A stretch of 64,000 bases of DNA, from the NCBI GenBank assembly GCA_963716085.1, contig OY970288.1, positions 2,108,001 through 2,172,000 of the forward strand. Reading direction: 5' to 3'. Every line of letters starts with the position of its first letter. Within the stretch, counting starts at the first letter, position 1. The translations under genes and the position numbers were made by a program. The DNA is from Persicitalea sp963716085. Its GTDB lineage: Bacteria; Bacteroidota; Bacteroidia; Cytophagales; Spirosomataceae. Of this stretch, positions 52,777 to 61,649 are shown piece by piece. The notes below the pieces were generated by a model. That model ran no database searches and was not told where the DNA came from. It saw nothing but the letters and a program-made list of their open reading frames with translations.

Positions 52777-52898
52777 GAGCGGGTGTAAAAACTGACCGTT
52801 CAGTAAAGAATTGGCAATCCGCTATTGGGGTTGCCGTTGGAAAAGTGTCGGGTTTCCCTTAGCTTGACACTATTGTACGTCCCCGAAAAAAGAACAAT

Positions 52899-55178
52899 GT
52901 GGTATTGAGGGAAAAGTGGATTTGTTGGGTTTGGATGGTGTTTCTGCTGGTTGCGAGCCAACGGGCGCAAGCTCAGGATTTTCGCGAATGCCAGGGCATG
53001 TTCGAGAAAATCCTGAAAGATTTCAACCAGTCTTTCGCCGAAAACAACCCGCAACTCATTCGCTCGACCGATTACCGCCGCGAACTCATCGCCCTTCAAA
53101 AGTCCTACCAGGCTTACCATAAGGCCCACTTCAACCCGGCGGACTCCACCCAAAAGTTCAACAACGAGGCGATGTTGCATACGCTGTCGGGCAATTATGG
53201 CAAAGCCCTCCGGCTGCTCAGCTCCATCGACTCGCTCGATGCGCAAACTAACTACTCCGTCGGCCTGCTTCATCTCCTGAACGGGCATTACGAGGAAGCG
53301 CTTTCGCTATTGGAAAAATCCGAAGCCAGTAAAGCGACTACGCTCAACACATTGGTAGTTTACTGCAAGCAAGGCCGGATACAGGACGGCTTGGCCTATG
53401 GCCAAACCGTAGCGCATGGCAATACGCACGGCAAATGGAATTACAATGTCGGACTACTTTACAAGCTGAACAATCAGTTGGAAGCGTCTGTCGCCGAGAG
53501 TAGCACTGCAATTCGCCAAAGCGACGAAATGGCCTACCGACTGCTGCGGGGCGACGCGCTGATGAAATTGAACCAACCGAAACGAGCCGTTTCCGACTTC
53601 GAAAAAATGGCACGAAAGCATCCCAAGGCGCAAATTCGTTACGCCAATGCCCTCGTCGATTTGCAGCGTTATCGGGAGGCAAGCTACGTCTTTCAGGAAT
53701 ATTTGGAAGAGGGTGACCGCACCTTTAGGAAAGATGCGTTCCTGGGCTTGGGCCACGTCTACTACGGGCTGAATCAAATGGACAATGCCCAAAAGTATTA
53801 CCGACTGGCCGCCACGATGATCCGCGACAGCCCGGTGGCACTGTGCGGACAAGCCAACGTACTGGTCACCAAGCATGAGTACCAGGCGGCACAAAGTATT
53901 TACAACCGCATTCTTCAGAACGACAGCACCTACCTTTCAGCCAAACTGGGCCGGGGAATCACGCAGTACGGCTTAGGGAACTTCGCCGAGGCACTCGAAG
54001 ACATGGAAGCTGCCGACCAGCTTTTCGATCCGGCTGATCGGGCCTTGGCGGATATTTTCGTGTGCCGGGGCTTCGCCAGGTACTATACGGGAAAAGCCGG
54101 AGCGGCCATGGCTGATTTTGAGTCGGCGCTGCGGCTGGATGGCGGGCGCTACGAGGCGCTGGCTGGGATGAGCAGTATTTACGTCGATCAGAAAAACTAT
54201 TCGGAGGCGGGGCGCTACCTAGCCAAAGCGCTGAATTACGAGAAAAAAGACGACAAGATGTGGAGCAACTACGGAAATATGCTGCTGCACTTCGATATGC
54301 ACAAAAAAGCCTACGATGTTTTTAGAAGCGCGATCGGTCTTAATCCCGAAAATATCAAGGCGCAAAATGGCTGGGGGGTGGTGCTGCTGGAAAACGATAA
54401 GCTGGATCAGTCTAAGGTACTGTTCGACAGTCTGATCAATGAGAATCCTGACGTGCCTTACCTGCTCAACAATCGGGGTATCGTGAATGCCTACCACGGC
54501 AACCGCCATGACCAACTCCGCCGACCCGAAGCGGCGGACAATCAGTACCACATGGCGTTCGATGATTTTAAGTCGGCATTGGAAGTGGCTCCCGGCAGAA
54601 AATTTTACAACGTTAACCAGGGAAACGTCTATCGCTACTGGGAGCAGTACGAGGAAGCCAAACTCAGCTACCGGGCGCACCAGGACAAAAGTGCTTTAAA
54701 CAACACCGCCGTGCTCTATGCGGGCCTGGAAAACCAGAAAGATGCCAAGTACTACCTCGAAACCGCTATCCAAATCGACTCTTCACAGCGCGTGTTTCAT
54801 TTTAACATGAACCTTTTGTTGAAGGGAAAGCAAAAAGAATTCGCCGAGACGCTGGCGCGAGCCGTGGCCTCCGACGACGATACCGACGGGCCTTTCTCCG
54901 ACATCGGCATCAAGTACAGCCGCGACGGCTTTGTGACGATTTACTTGTACGACTACGAATACGATACGCTGCATTTTCCGGGACGCCATTACTTGCCTCT
55001 GCCCGTAGCCGAGTACGCCGAAGATTATTTTATCCCGGAATATGATTTCAAGCTACTACCTTATTCCAAGAAAAAGGAGCCAAAGGAAAAGCGGAAAAAA
55101 CCGCGCTATAAATCTCAGAAAGTCAGGATGCGAGGAGGAAGAAAAGGCTCAGGGACAGATTGTCCGGTGTTTGATTGA
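52899..55178 (+). CDS. Secreted tetratricopeptide-repeat protein
   Basis: Protein of 759 residues. A signal peptide (WICWVWMVFLLVASQRAQAQ, about 7-26) is followed by a long array of TPR-like helices to about residue 640, for example GLGHVYYGLNQMDNAQKYYR, YEALAGMSSIYVDQKNYSEA and VYRYWEQYEEAKLSYRAH. The C-terminal tail is basic (KKKEPKEKRKKPRYKSQKVR). The start is GTG at 52899 or TTG at 52905; no in-frame ATG gives the whole signal peptide. TPR proteins act as scaffolds; the partner is unknown. It ends 3 bp from the convergent TspO-like gene. No specific family is recognised. Confidence 0.82.
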   Translation: MVLREKWICWVWMVFLLVASQRAQAQDFRECQGMFEKILKDFNQSFAENNPQLIRSTDYRRELIALQKSYQAYHKAHFNPADSTQKFNNEAMLHTLSGNYGKALRLLSSIDSLDAQTNYSVGLLHLLNGHYEEALSLLEKSEASKATTLNTLVVYCKQGRIQDGLAYGQTVAHGNTHGKWNYNVGLLYKLNNQLEASVAESSTAIRQSDEMAYRLLRGDALMKLNQPKRAVSDFEKMARKHPKAQIRYANALVDLQRYREASYVFQEYLEEGDRTFRKDAFLGLGHVYYGLNQMDNAQKYYRLAATMIRDSPVALCGQANVLVTKHEYQAAQSIYNRILQNDSTYLSAKLGRGITQYGLGNFAEALEDMEAADQLFDPADRALADIFVCRGFARYYTGKAGAAMADFESALRLDGGRYEALAGMSSIYVDQKNYSEAGRYLAKALNYEKKDDKMWSNYGNMLLHFDMHKKAYDVFRSAIGLNPENIKAQNGWGVVLLENDKLDQSKVLFDSLINENPDVPYLLNNRGIVNAYHGNRHDQLRRPEAADNQYHMAFDDFKSALEVAPGRKFYNVNQGNVYRYWEQYEEAKLSYRAHQDKSALNNTAVLYAGLENQKDAKYYLETAIQIDSSQRVFHFNMNLLLKGKQKEFAETLARAVASDDDTDGPFSDIGIKYSRDGFVTIYLYDYEYDTLHFPGRHYLPLPVAEYAEDYFIPEYDFKLLPYSKKKEPKEKRKKPRYKSQKVRMRGGRKGSGTDCPVFD

Positions 55179-55181
55179 AAA

Positions 55182-56021
55182 CTATTCGTAATTCGGGAAG
55201 GCTTCGACGCTTGAATAGTTACCTGATTTATTCTGCCTGACAAGTAGCACCAAAGCTACGATAAGCAATACCACCGCCGCTGCGCCGGCAACAAATGCGA
55301 TCGATTGATACACAGGTTCAGCGCCCTGTCGTTTGATGACGATTCCCGCAAAGGCCCATACCACGGCGAGGGCCAGATAGCCGTTGCGAAGACGAAGCGC
55401 GGCAAAAAGCACGATTAGTGCGCCTACGGCAATCATGATTACCGCCCAACTATCTTGCTCCAGCCCGCTGCCCGTCCACCGGACACCCGTCAGCCAGGCG
55501 GTTACGTTTGCGACGGTGGCGACGCAAATCCAACCCAGATAAACACCGAAGGGCGCTTTGGTCAGAAACTTCTCTTTCCTGGTCATCGCCTCGTTGATGT
55601 TGACGACGCCAAAATTTGTCAGCAGTAACGAAAGCAAGATGAATAACATCACTGCCACTGACACGGGCAAGAATTCATAGTGCCACACTACAATCCAGAG
55701 CGCGTTGGCTACCGATGATACGAAGTACCAAATTCCGACTTGGGCGACGATGGTATTAATTCGGCTAGGCTTACTGTTGAACAAAGTACTTGCCTGGTAA
55801 ACGGTAAAGACAAGCAGCAATAAATAGATTACTCCCCAAATGCTGAAAGTCAATCCGGCGGGTACGAACAGATTGGGATATTTATCAGATAACTCACCCG
55901 TAGTAAGCCCGTTGAGCGGCAGGAAATTGGCGAGAAAGTTCAGTAAAAGCATCAAAAGAAATCCACATACATTGAGTATTTGGAGCGTTTTGATCCAGGA
56001 GTTGGACGGGGTAGCGGTCAT
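55182..56021 (-). CDS. TspO/MBR-related tryptophan-rich membrane protein
   Basis: Membrane protein of 279 residues with about eight hydrophobic segments. The sequence PAGLTFSIWGVIYLLLLVFT, then WYFVSSVANALWIVVWHYEF and FGVYLGWICVATVANVTAWL, carries the spaced Trp and Pro residues of the tryptophan-rich sensory (TspO) family, but the protein is longer than the 160-residue TspO. Larger members of this type are common in Bacteroidota and their function is not settled. It is a single gene convergent with the TPR gene. Confidence 0.75.
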   Translation of the reverse strand: MTATPSNSWIKTLQILNVCGFLLMLLLNFLANFLPLNGLTTGELSDKYPNLFVPAGLTFSIWGVIYLLLLVFTVYQASTLFNSKPSRINTIVAQVGIWYFVSSVANALWIVVWHYEFLPVSVAVMLFILLSLLLTNFGVVNINEAMTRKEKFLTKAPFGVYLGWICVATVANVTAWLTGVRWTGSGLEQDSWAVIMIAVGALIVLFAALRLRNGYLALAVVWAFAGIVIKRQGAEPVYQSIAFVAGAAAVVLLIVALVLLVRQNKSGNYSSVEAFPNYE

Positions 56022-56218
56022 ATATCGAGGTACTTAGTGGGGGGCTTTTAAATTGATGAGAGACTCCCACTAAATCTGTACCAAATGGTTCATGATCGAC
56101 GGTCTATCTCATTGGCCTCTCTGAATTCTTATGGGGAAAAGTTTCCAATCGCTCGAATATCCCGACCAATGGTACAGGAATTTTACCTACTTGCTATTTT
56201 GACTAAAGCGAATCAGTT

Positions 56219-56890
56219 ATGAAGTTTTTTAAAAATACTATTTTCATCATTGCCCTGACCACGCTGACAACTGCTGGCTACGCTCAGAGCCGTAACTTCA
56301 AGTTCGGCATCAAGGCAGGAGCCAACCTTTCGCGTTTGAAAGGTGGCGACGTGGTATCATCCAACGACCCAAACGTAAGTATTGGCAACACCAATGCCAC
56401 ACTCACGGGCTTCGTGGGTGGGGTATTCATGCGCCTGGGCAGTAGCATTTATTTGCAGCCGGAGCTACTGCTTTCGCAGAAGGGCGGATCAGTGAATGTT
56501 TTTCGCTCCGTGAGCAGTTCACAGCCCAGCGACAAAGTCGATGTACGCTTCACCAATGTAGACGTTCCGTTGCTGGTTGGGTTCCGATTTGGAGATTTTT
56601 TTAGAATTAATGCGGGTCCCATTGCCTCGCTGCGCTTATCCGAAAATGGCGGTCTGCGTGATGCGCTGAATCAAGTGGGGGCCAATTCCGTAAAGGACAA
56701 CTACAAAGCGGCCGCGTTAGGCTATCAAGCTGGCGTAGGCATAGACATCGGTAACCTTAGCCTCGACCTGCGCTACGAGGGCAATGCTTCCAATATCATC
56801 AATGCCGATACGGACGACGCCAATTTTAACTCACAACTCAAAAGAAAAGGCAGCCTCTGGCAAGCAACCGTGGGATTCGCCATTTTTTAG
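56219..56890 (+). CDS. PorT-family outer-membrane beta-barrel protein
   Basis: Protein of 223 residues with a signal peptide (about 1-22, ending GYAQS). The mature part is an eight-stranded-barrel type sequence: FKFGIKAGANLSRLKGG, GFVGGVFMRLGSSIYLQPEL, NVDVPLLVGFRFGDFFRINA and a terminal aromatic strand WQATVGFAIF, as needed for BamA insertion. It belongs to the porin-like PorT/OmpW-style small barrels common in this phylum. Single gene with its own terminator; no specific role can be assigned. Confidence 0.85.
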   Translation: MKFFKNTIFIIALTTLTTAGYAQSRNFKFGIKAGANLSRLKGGDVVSSNDPNVSIGNTNATLTGFVGGVFMRLGSSIYLQPELLLSQKGGSVNVFRSVSSSQPSDKVDVRFTNVDVPLLVGFRFGDFFRINAGPIASLRLSENGGLRDALNQVGANSVKDNYKAAALGYQAGVGIDIGNLSLDLRYEGNASNIINADTDDANFNSQLKRKGSLWQATVGFAIF

Positions 56891-56919
56891 GGAAACACCC
56901 TTGCGACTTAAAAACAACA

Positions 56920-56943
56920 AAGCCCGGTCTTGCGACTGGGCTT
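56920..56943 (+). terminator. Intrinsic terminator of the PorT-like gene
   Basis: Ten-bp stem AAGCCCGGTC / GACTGGGCTT (one G-U pair) with a 4-nt loop, 29 bp after the stop. The T tract is short. Confidence 0.65.
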
Positions 56944-56976
56944 CTTAGTATTTCCGTGGGTTGCTTTCGCCTGTGA

Positions 56977-56994
56977 GACACGGCATACCGTGTC
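56977..56994. repeat. REP-like palindrome GACACGG-cata-CCGTGTC
   Basis: Perfect 7-bp stem in the context GTGAGACACGGCATACCGTG. Similar short palindromes are widespread in Bacteroidota and cyanobacterial genomes. It lies between two convergent genes, just before the SDR stop. Confidence 0.7.
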
Positions 56995-57015
56995 CCTACA
57001 CCGATCACCATCCCG

Positions 57016-57846
57016 TCAGCCGTTATCGGCGAACTCGGGATACAGCGTCATGCCGCCGTCGATGTACAGCGTTTCTCCGTTGACGTAATCCGACTCGTCG
57101 GACGCCAGCCAGGCCACGGCTTTGGCTACGTCCTCCGCAGTGCCGATCCGGCGGTAGGGGATGAGCGTCATCAACTCTTCCAGCGTTTCCTTCTTCTCCC
57201 AAACCGCTTTGTTGATGGCCGTCTTGATGGCACCGGGGCTAATCGAGTTGACCCGAATTTTGTAAGGAGCCAACTCCTGAGACACCGATTTCATCATCAT
57301 GGCCACTCCGCCCTTGGAAGCCGCATAATTGACGTGTCCCGCCCAGGGAATGACATCGTGAACCGAACTCATCATCACGATTTTGCCAATAGCCGGGCCC
57401 GTATCAATCTTGGTATTCCTATTTTCCTTCGGCGACTGCTTGACAAACTGCTTTGCCGCCTCCCGGATGCAGATGAATTGCCCGGTCAGATTCACGTCGA
57501 TTACCTTCTGCCACTGCTTGGTAGTCATTTCCAAGAAAGGCGCATCCACCTGCAGACCCGCATTACTGACCATGACATCCAGCCGACCGAATTTCTCGAT
57601 CGTCTGTTCGAACATAGAGATCACATCTTCTTCCTTGCTTACATCGGCGCGAACGACGAGTCCGTCACCGCCGCCCTTTCTTATTTTTTCAAGGGTTTGG
57701 TTGGCCGCCTCCTCGTCGCTGTAGTAATTGACGATCACATTGGCACCGAGTCCACCAAAATAAATGGCGCAGGCTTGTCCGATCCCAGAGGAAGAACCCG
57801 TAACAATGATCGTCTGCCCCTTAAATTTTAATGATGAATCGATCAT
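57016..57846 (-). CDS. SDR-family oxidoreductase, glucose 1-dehydrogenase-like
   Basis: Short-chain dehydrogenase of 276 residues. NAD(P)-binding TGSSSGIGQACA is at about 16-27, NAG near 95, and the catalytic Ser in IVMMSSVHDV with Tyr/Lys in NYAASKGGV. PGAIKTAINK and ASDESDYVNGETLYIDGGMT follow. The wording is close to glucose 1-dehydrogenases (NAD(P)+-dependent oxidation of beta-glucose), though similar SDRs act on other substrates. Its start overlaps the end of a small upstream gene by 4 bp. Confidence 0.88.
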   Translation of the reverse strand: MIDSSLKFKGQTIIVTGSSSGIGQACAIYFGGLGANVIVNYYSDEEAANQTLEKIRKGGGDGLVVRADVSKEEDVISMFEQTIEKFGRLDVMVSNAGLQVDAPFLEMTTKQWQKVIDVNLTGQFICIREAAKQFVKQSPKENRNTKIDTGPAIGKIVMMSSVHDVIPWAGHVNYAASKGGVAMMMKSVSQELAPYKIRVNSISPGAIKTAINKAVWEKKETLEELMTLIPYRRIGTAEDVAKAVAWLASDESDYVNGETLYIDGGMTLYPEFADNG

Positions 57847-58055
57847 AGTCCCTCGCTATCGACCTTCTTCAAAGTCTTCCAGTTGCGGTTCACACTTTTC
57901 ACCGCCCAGTTTTTAGCTTGCAAGATCGCGGTGCGAATGGCTTCGGTCGGAGTCAGCTGATTGGTATTGACTAACTCCTGTGCTAGCATGATGGCTCTTT
58001 CGCGCGTCGTGGGTGAAAGGTAGGCCAACTCGGGAGAACTGATGTGTTGATTCAT
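57843..58055 (-). CDS. Small helical protein of unknown function coupled to the SDR gene
   Basis: Protein of 70 residues beginning MNQHISSPELAYLSPTTRER, predicted mostly helical, with no signal peptide. Ser/Thr-rich start and TPTEAIRTAILQAKNWAVKS are the only notable parts. Not recognised. Its stop overlaps the SDR start by 4 bp (ATGA), so it is the first gene of a two-gene operon. The in-frame extension upstream to 58121 looks non-coding. Confidence 0.65.
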   Translation of the reverse strand: MNQHISSPELAYLSPTTRERAIMLAQELVNTNQLTPTEAIRTAILQAKNWAVKSVNRNWKTLKKVDSEGL

Positions 58056-58171
58056 GTATTGTTGTTTGTTGATTGCGCGATTTAGTTTTAAAAAAGGGTA
58101 CCACAGATGCCACTCGCACAAAGGCCTGAATACTGTAAATTTTTATGCTCAACGACCGGATTTCTGGTATC

Positions 58172-58202
58172 AAAAATCCCCACTTCCGGCCGGAAGTGGG
58201 GA
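58172..58202 (-). terminator. Intrinsic terminator of dnaK
   Basis: Perfect 26-bp palindrome (58177-58202, arms TCCCCACTTCCGG) with five T after it on the minus strand. It lies 21 bp after the dnaK stop. Confidence 0.9.
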
Positions 58203-58222
58203 AATACGGTCTTCACTGCCAA

Positions 58223-60136
58223 TTACTTGACCTCCTCAAAGTTAACGTCCGTGACGTCCTCTTCGGCGTTGCCGGTCTCTCCATCGGAAGCGGCACCGTT
58301 GGGGGCACCCGCCATGGGGTCACCCTCGGGGCCTGAGGCGTACATCTCCTGTGAGGCGGCCGCCCAAGCCGTGTTCAAGCCTTCCATCGCGGTGTCGATG
58401 GCAGTCGCGTCCTGGCTTTGGTGCGCGGTACGCAACTCAGCCAAGGCCCCTTCGATCGCCGTCTTGTTATCGGCCGAGAGCTTATCACCATATTCGGTGA
58501 GCTGCTTCTCAGTGCTGAAAATCAGCGTGTCGGCGGCGTTGATCTTGTCGATCTTCTCGCGTTCGGCTTTATCCGACTCCTCGTTTGCTTTCGCTTCCTG
58601 ACGCATCCGCTCGATTTCGGCGTCGGTCAGGCCGCTCGATGCCTCGATGCGGATTTTCTGCTCCTTGCCCGTGCCCTTGTCGCGGGCCGACACATTCAGG
58701 ATGCCGTTCGCATCCACGTCGAAGGTGACTTCTACCTGGGGTACGCCACGCGGTGCGGGGGGAATGCCATCGAGGTGGAAGCGTCCCAGCGTCCGGTTTT
58801 GGTTTGCCAATGGCCGCTCACCTTGCAGAACATGAATTTCTACGGAAGGCTGGTTATCCGCCGCTGTCGAGAACGTTTCTGTCTTTTTGGAAGGAATCGT
58901 GGTGTTCGACTCGATGAGTTTGGTGAATACGCTACCCAAGGTTTCGATACCCAAAGACAATGGAATCACGTCGAGCAGCAGTACATCTTTCACTTCGCCC
59001 GTCAATACGCCGCCTTGAATGGCTGCCCCTACGGCTACGGCCTCATCGGGATTGACGCTCTTGGAAGGCTTGCGGCCAAAGAACTTCTCCACTTCCTCCT
59101 GTACCTTCGGAATCCGGGTCGAACCACCGACCAGAATCACCTCGTCGATATCGCTTGTGCTAATGTTGGCATTCTTGATCGCCTTGCGGCAAGGCTCCAT
59201 CATGCGCTTGAACAGGCCGTCGGCCAATTGCTCAAACTTCGCCCGCGTCAGCGTCCGTACCAAGTGCTTGGGAATGCCGTTGATCGGGAAGATGTAAGGA
59301 AGGTTGATTTCCGTCTGCGTCGAGCTGGAAAGCTCCACTTTGGCTTTCTCGGCGGCTTCCTTCAAGCGTTGCAGCGCCATGGGATCCTGCGTGAGGTCGA
59401 TGGCTTCGTCTTTCTTGAATTCCTCGGCCAACCAGTTAATGATAACCTGGTCGAAGTCGTCGCCACCCAGGTGCGTATCGCCGTCGGTCGCTTTTACTTC
59501 AAATACGCCGTCGCCAAGTTCCAGGATGGAAATATCGAATGTACCACCGCCAAGATCGAATACGGCAATCTTCATGTCCTTGTGCTGCTTGTCCAGACCG
59601 TAGGCGAGGGCGGCGGCAGTAGGCTCGTTAATGATCCTTTTGACATCGAGACCAGCGATTTGTCCGGCCTCTTTGGTAGCCTGACGCTCGGCGTCGTTAA
59701 AGTAAGCGGGAACGGTCACCACCGCCTCAGTCACTTCCTGGCCCAGGTAATCCTCGGCGGTCTGCTTCATTTTTTGCAAAATCAGGGCTGAAATTTCCTG
59801 CGGCGTGTATTGCCGATCACCAATTTTGACGCGCGGTGTGTTGTTCGGACCCTTCTCTACTTCGTAGGCGATGGTCTTCATTTCGCTGGATACTTCCCCG
59901 AAGCGCTTGCCCATGAAGCGCTTGATAGAGCTAATGGTGTGCGTCGGGTTGGTAATGGCCTGGCGCTTGGCGGGAGCGCCCACTTTGCGTTCTCCATTGC
60001 CACCATCCATAAATGCCACAACGGAGGGGGTGGTTCTTGCGCCTTCGCTGTTCGGTATCACTACGGGTTCGTTACCCTCCATCACGGCCACGCAGGAATT
60101 CGTTGTTCCTAAATCTATACCAATTATCTTTCCCAT
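58223..60136 (-). CDS. dnaK: Molecular chaperone DnaK (Hsp70)
   Basis: Chaperone of 637 residues that binds exposed hydrophobic segments in an ATP cycle with DnaJ and GrpE. The ATPase domain (about 1-380) has GIDLGTTNSCVAVMEG, DLGGGTFDISILELGDGVFE and VGGSTRIPKVQEEVEKFFG. The substrate-binding domain follows with LLDVIPLSLGIETLG and a helical lid, ending EEDVTDVNFEEVK, the conserved Hsp70 tail. Standard length. Neither dnaJ nor grpE is adjacent. The upstream region has a plausible promoter with a palindrome that may be a stress operator. Confidence 0.98.
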   Translation of the reverse strand: MGKIIGIDLGTTNSCVAVMEGNEPVVIPNSEGARTTPSVVAFMDGGNGERKVGAPAKRQAITNPTHTISSIKRFMGKRFGEVSSEMKTIAYEVEKGPNNTPRVKIGDRQYTPQEISALILQKMKQTAEDYLGQEVTEAVVTVPAYFNDAERQATKEAGQIAGLDVKRIINEPTAAALAYGLDKQHKDMKIAVFDLGGGTFDISILELGDGVFEVKATDGDTHLGGDDFDQVIINWLAEEFKKDEAIDLTQDPMALQRLKEAAEKAKVELSSSTQTEINLPYIFPINGIPKHLVRTLTRAKFEQLADGLFKRMMEPCRKAIKNANISTSDIDEVILVGGSTRIPKVQEEVEKFFGRKPSKSVNPDEAVAVGAAIQGGVLTGEVKDVLLLDVIPLSLGIETLGSVFTKLIESNTTIPSKKTETFSTAADNQPSVEIHVLQGERPLANQNRTLGRFHLDGIPPAPRGVPQVEVTFDVDANGILNVSARDKGTGKEQKIRIEASSGLTDAEIERMRQEAKANEESDKAEREKIDKINAADTLIFSTEKQLTEYGDKLSADNKTAIEGALAELRTAHQSQDATAIDTAMEGLNTAWAAASQEMYASGPEGDPMAGAPNGAASDGETGNAEEDVTDVNFEEVK

Positions 60137-60194
60137 TATATCAGTTGTTTTTGGTTTTCGTTGATTTCCGAAAGCTGTACCAAAAAGCTTATAC

Positions 60195-60232
60195 CAAGAA
60201 TAACAGGCGTAGGGGTTTGTGCCAAATTGGCA
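60195..60232 (-). promoter_or_regulatory. Putative dnaK promoter with overlapping palindrome
   Basis: On the minus strand TTTG is followed after 20 bases by TATTCTTG, close to the Bacteroidota -33 TTTG / -7 TAnnTTTG consensus. The -33 box lies inside the 13-bp palindrome TGCCAA-a-TTGGCA (60220-60232), a possible repressor or activator site. The -7 box ends about 60 bp before the dnaK start. Confidence 0.45.
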
Positions 60233-60291
60233 GAAGTCGAGGAGTAAGGGAGAGGGGAGGAAAGGAGGAAGGGCTAGTAATAGAAAAAGCG

Positions 60292-60323
60292 AAAAAAAGC
60301 AAGGCCGAATTCGGCCTTGCTTT
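60292..60323 (-). terminator. Intrinsic terminator of the DUF937 gene
   Basis: Perfect 28-bp palindrome (60296-60323, arms AAAGCAAGGCCGAA) with a run of seven T on the minus strand, separated from the stop codon by the heptamer repeat. Confidence 0.9.
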
Positions 60324-60340
60324 AAAGAATTCTATATTTT

Positions 60341-60416
60341 CAACTGTCAACTGTCAACTGTCAACTGTCAACTGTCAACTGTCAACTGTCAACTGTCAAC
60401 TGTCAACTGTCAACTG
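60341..60416. repeat. CAACTGT heptamer tandem repeat, 10.9 copies
   Basis: Ten perfect copies of CAACTGT and a partial copy CAACTG. It lies between the DUF937 stop and its terminator, so it is transcribed in the 3' untranslated region. There are no spacers, which excludes a CRISPR array. Confidence 0.97.
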
Positions 60417-60421
60417 AACAA

Positions 60422-61042
60422 CTATTTGCCAAAAAGGCCGCCCAGCATACCGCCGAGGTCCATGCCGCCGCCTTGCTGTTGGTTAGAATTTCCGCCACCC
60501 ATCAGGCTGCCGCCTACCCGCATGAGGTCGTTCATGTCCAGCTTGCCATCGGCCAGGGCGTAACCGATTTGGTTGAAGTCGAATCCGCTGCCTCCGGCTT
60601 GCACGCCCGCCGTGCCGCCCTGCTGTCCGCCCATCAGACTGCCAAGGATACCGTTGAAATCGATGCTGCCGTCGTTCGAATTGCTGGTTCTGCTGATAAG
60701 ACTACTAAGGACACCAGGCAGAACAGAAGCCACTATGCCGCTGGCGGCCGAGTTGGACATTCCAAACTTCTCCATGATACTGTGGATGGCTTTGCCAGCA
60801 ATGCCCGCTACTATCGGGTTGCTCATCAGGCTGGAAGACTGGCTTGGGTTCACGGACTTGCCGGATAGGAGCCCCATCAGCCCGGCGGCGTTGCCGCCTT
60901 GTGCTTCCTGTTGCATCCCGCCCATGATCGAACCCATCAGGGTTTGCATCACGTCGTCATTGTGCTGGTTGGGTACTTCGGGATTTCTTACAACGGCTTC
61001 CTGGGAATTTTCCTGGATCATGCCCATCAATTGTTCTAACAT
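60422..61042 (-). CDS. DUF937 domain protein
   Basis: Protein of 206 residues of the DUF937 (YidB-like) type, rich in Gly, Met, Ser and Gln. LEQLMGMIQENSQEAV begins the protein, GLMGLLSGK and NPIVAGIAGKAIHSIMEKFG follow, and a glycine-rich C-terminus (MDLGGMLGGLFGK) ends it. No signal peptide or catalytic motif is seen and the role of the family is unknown. The start at 61042 is preferred to an in-frame start 43 codons upstream, which would translate the rplT terminator region. Confidence 0.85.
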   Translation of the reverse strand: MLEQLMGMIQENSQEAVVRNPEVPNQHNDDVMQTLMGSIMGGMQQEAQGGNAAGLMGLLSGKSVNPSQSSSLMSNPIVAGIAGKAIHSIMEKFGMSNSAASGIVASVLPGVLSSLISRTSNSNDGSIDFNGILGSLMGGQQGGTAGVQAGGSGFDFNQIGYALADGKLDMNDLMRVGGSLMGGGNSNQQQGGGMDLGGMLGGLFGK

Positions 61043-61157
61043 TTCTTTACTGGTTAAAGGGTGAAAAGATGAAATGACGAATGGATTATACCACTCTCGT
61101 ATATTCCTGACGCGCGGTGATCGAAAAGGTAACCATGTGAACAGGAGTTCAAACAAA

Positions 61158-61187
61158 TAAAAAACCCCCACCTGTCAGGGTGAGGGT
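61158..61187 (-). terminator. Intrinsic terminator of rpmI-rplT
   Basis: Nine-bp stem (minus strand ACCCTCACC / GGTGGGGGT, one G-U pair) with a 6-nt loop and a run of six T, 17 bp after the rplT stop. Confidence 0.85.
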
Positions 61188-61203
61188 CTGGAAAAGGCTG
61201 TTT

Positions 61204-61548
61204 TTACTTTACTTTATCGACGATGGCCTTGAAGGCTTCGGGATGGTTCATGGCCAAATCGGCCAGAACCTTACGATTCAATTCGATACCGGTATTGCTG
61301 AGCTTCCCCATGAAAGCCGAGTAGGACATTCCGTGCTGGCGCGTGCCGGCGTTGATGCGCTGGATCCACAGGGCGCGGAAGTTTCTTTTCTTGTGCTTGC
61401 GACCGATGTAAGCGTAGCCCATCGCTTTCTCGACGGCGTTCTTGGCAACGGTCCAAACATTCTTGCGGCGACCGAAGTAGCCTTTGGCCATATTTAAAAT
61501 CTTCTTGCGTCTGGCCCGCGACGCGACATGGTTCACTGAACGTGGCAT
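61204..61548 (-). CDS. rplT: 50S ribosomal protein L20
   Basis: Protein of 114 residues, standard length for L20, which binds 23S rRNA early in 50S assembly and in many bacteria represses its own operon. The N-terminus PRSVNHVASRARRKKILNMA is Lys/Arg-rich and RKKNVWTVAKNAVEKAM and LADLAMNHPEAFKAIVDKVK are conserved. It follows rpmI by about 100 bp on the same strand. Confidence 0.97.
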   Translation of the reverse strand: MPRSVNHVASRARRKKILNMAKGYFGRRKNVWTVAKNAVEKAMGYAYIGRKHKKRNFRALWIQRINAGTRQHGMSYSAFMGKLSNTGIELNRKVLADLAMNHPEAFKAIVDKVK

Positions 61549-61649
61549 AGTAAAATTGTTTTTTGACAGCCGGTGCTACAATAGAGACTTAGAAACCGAC
61601 AATCGGGTGGAAACTTAAACCAATGGTATTAAAAAGTTTGCTGGCTGAA

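Noticed and set aside
52813..52835. Terminator behind the GH65 gene
   Set aside because: An 8-bp stem GGCAATCC / GGGTTGCC exists but no T run follows, so it is not called.
58418..59791. 457-codon plus-strand frame antisense to dnaK
   Set aside because: A classic shadow of dnaK, whose coding is beyond doubt.
60341..60416. Possible CRISPR array at the repeated CAACTGT
   Set aside because: The units are 7 bp, directly tandem and without spacers; no cas gene is present in the window.
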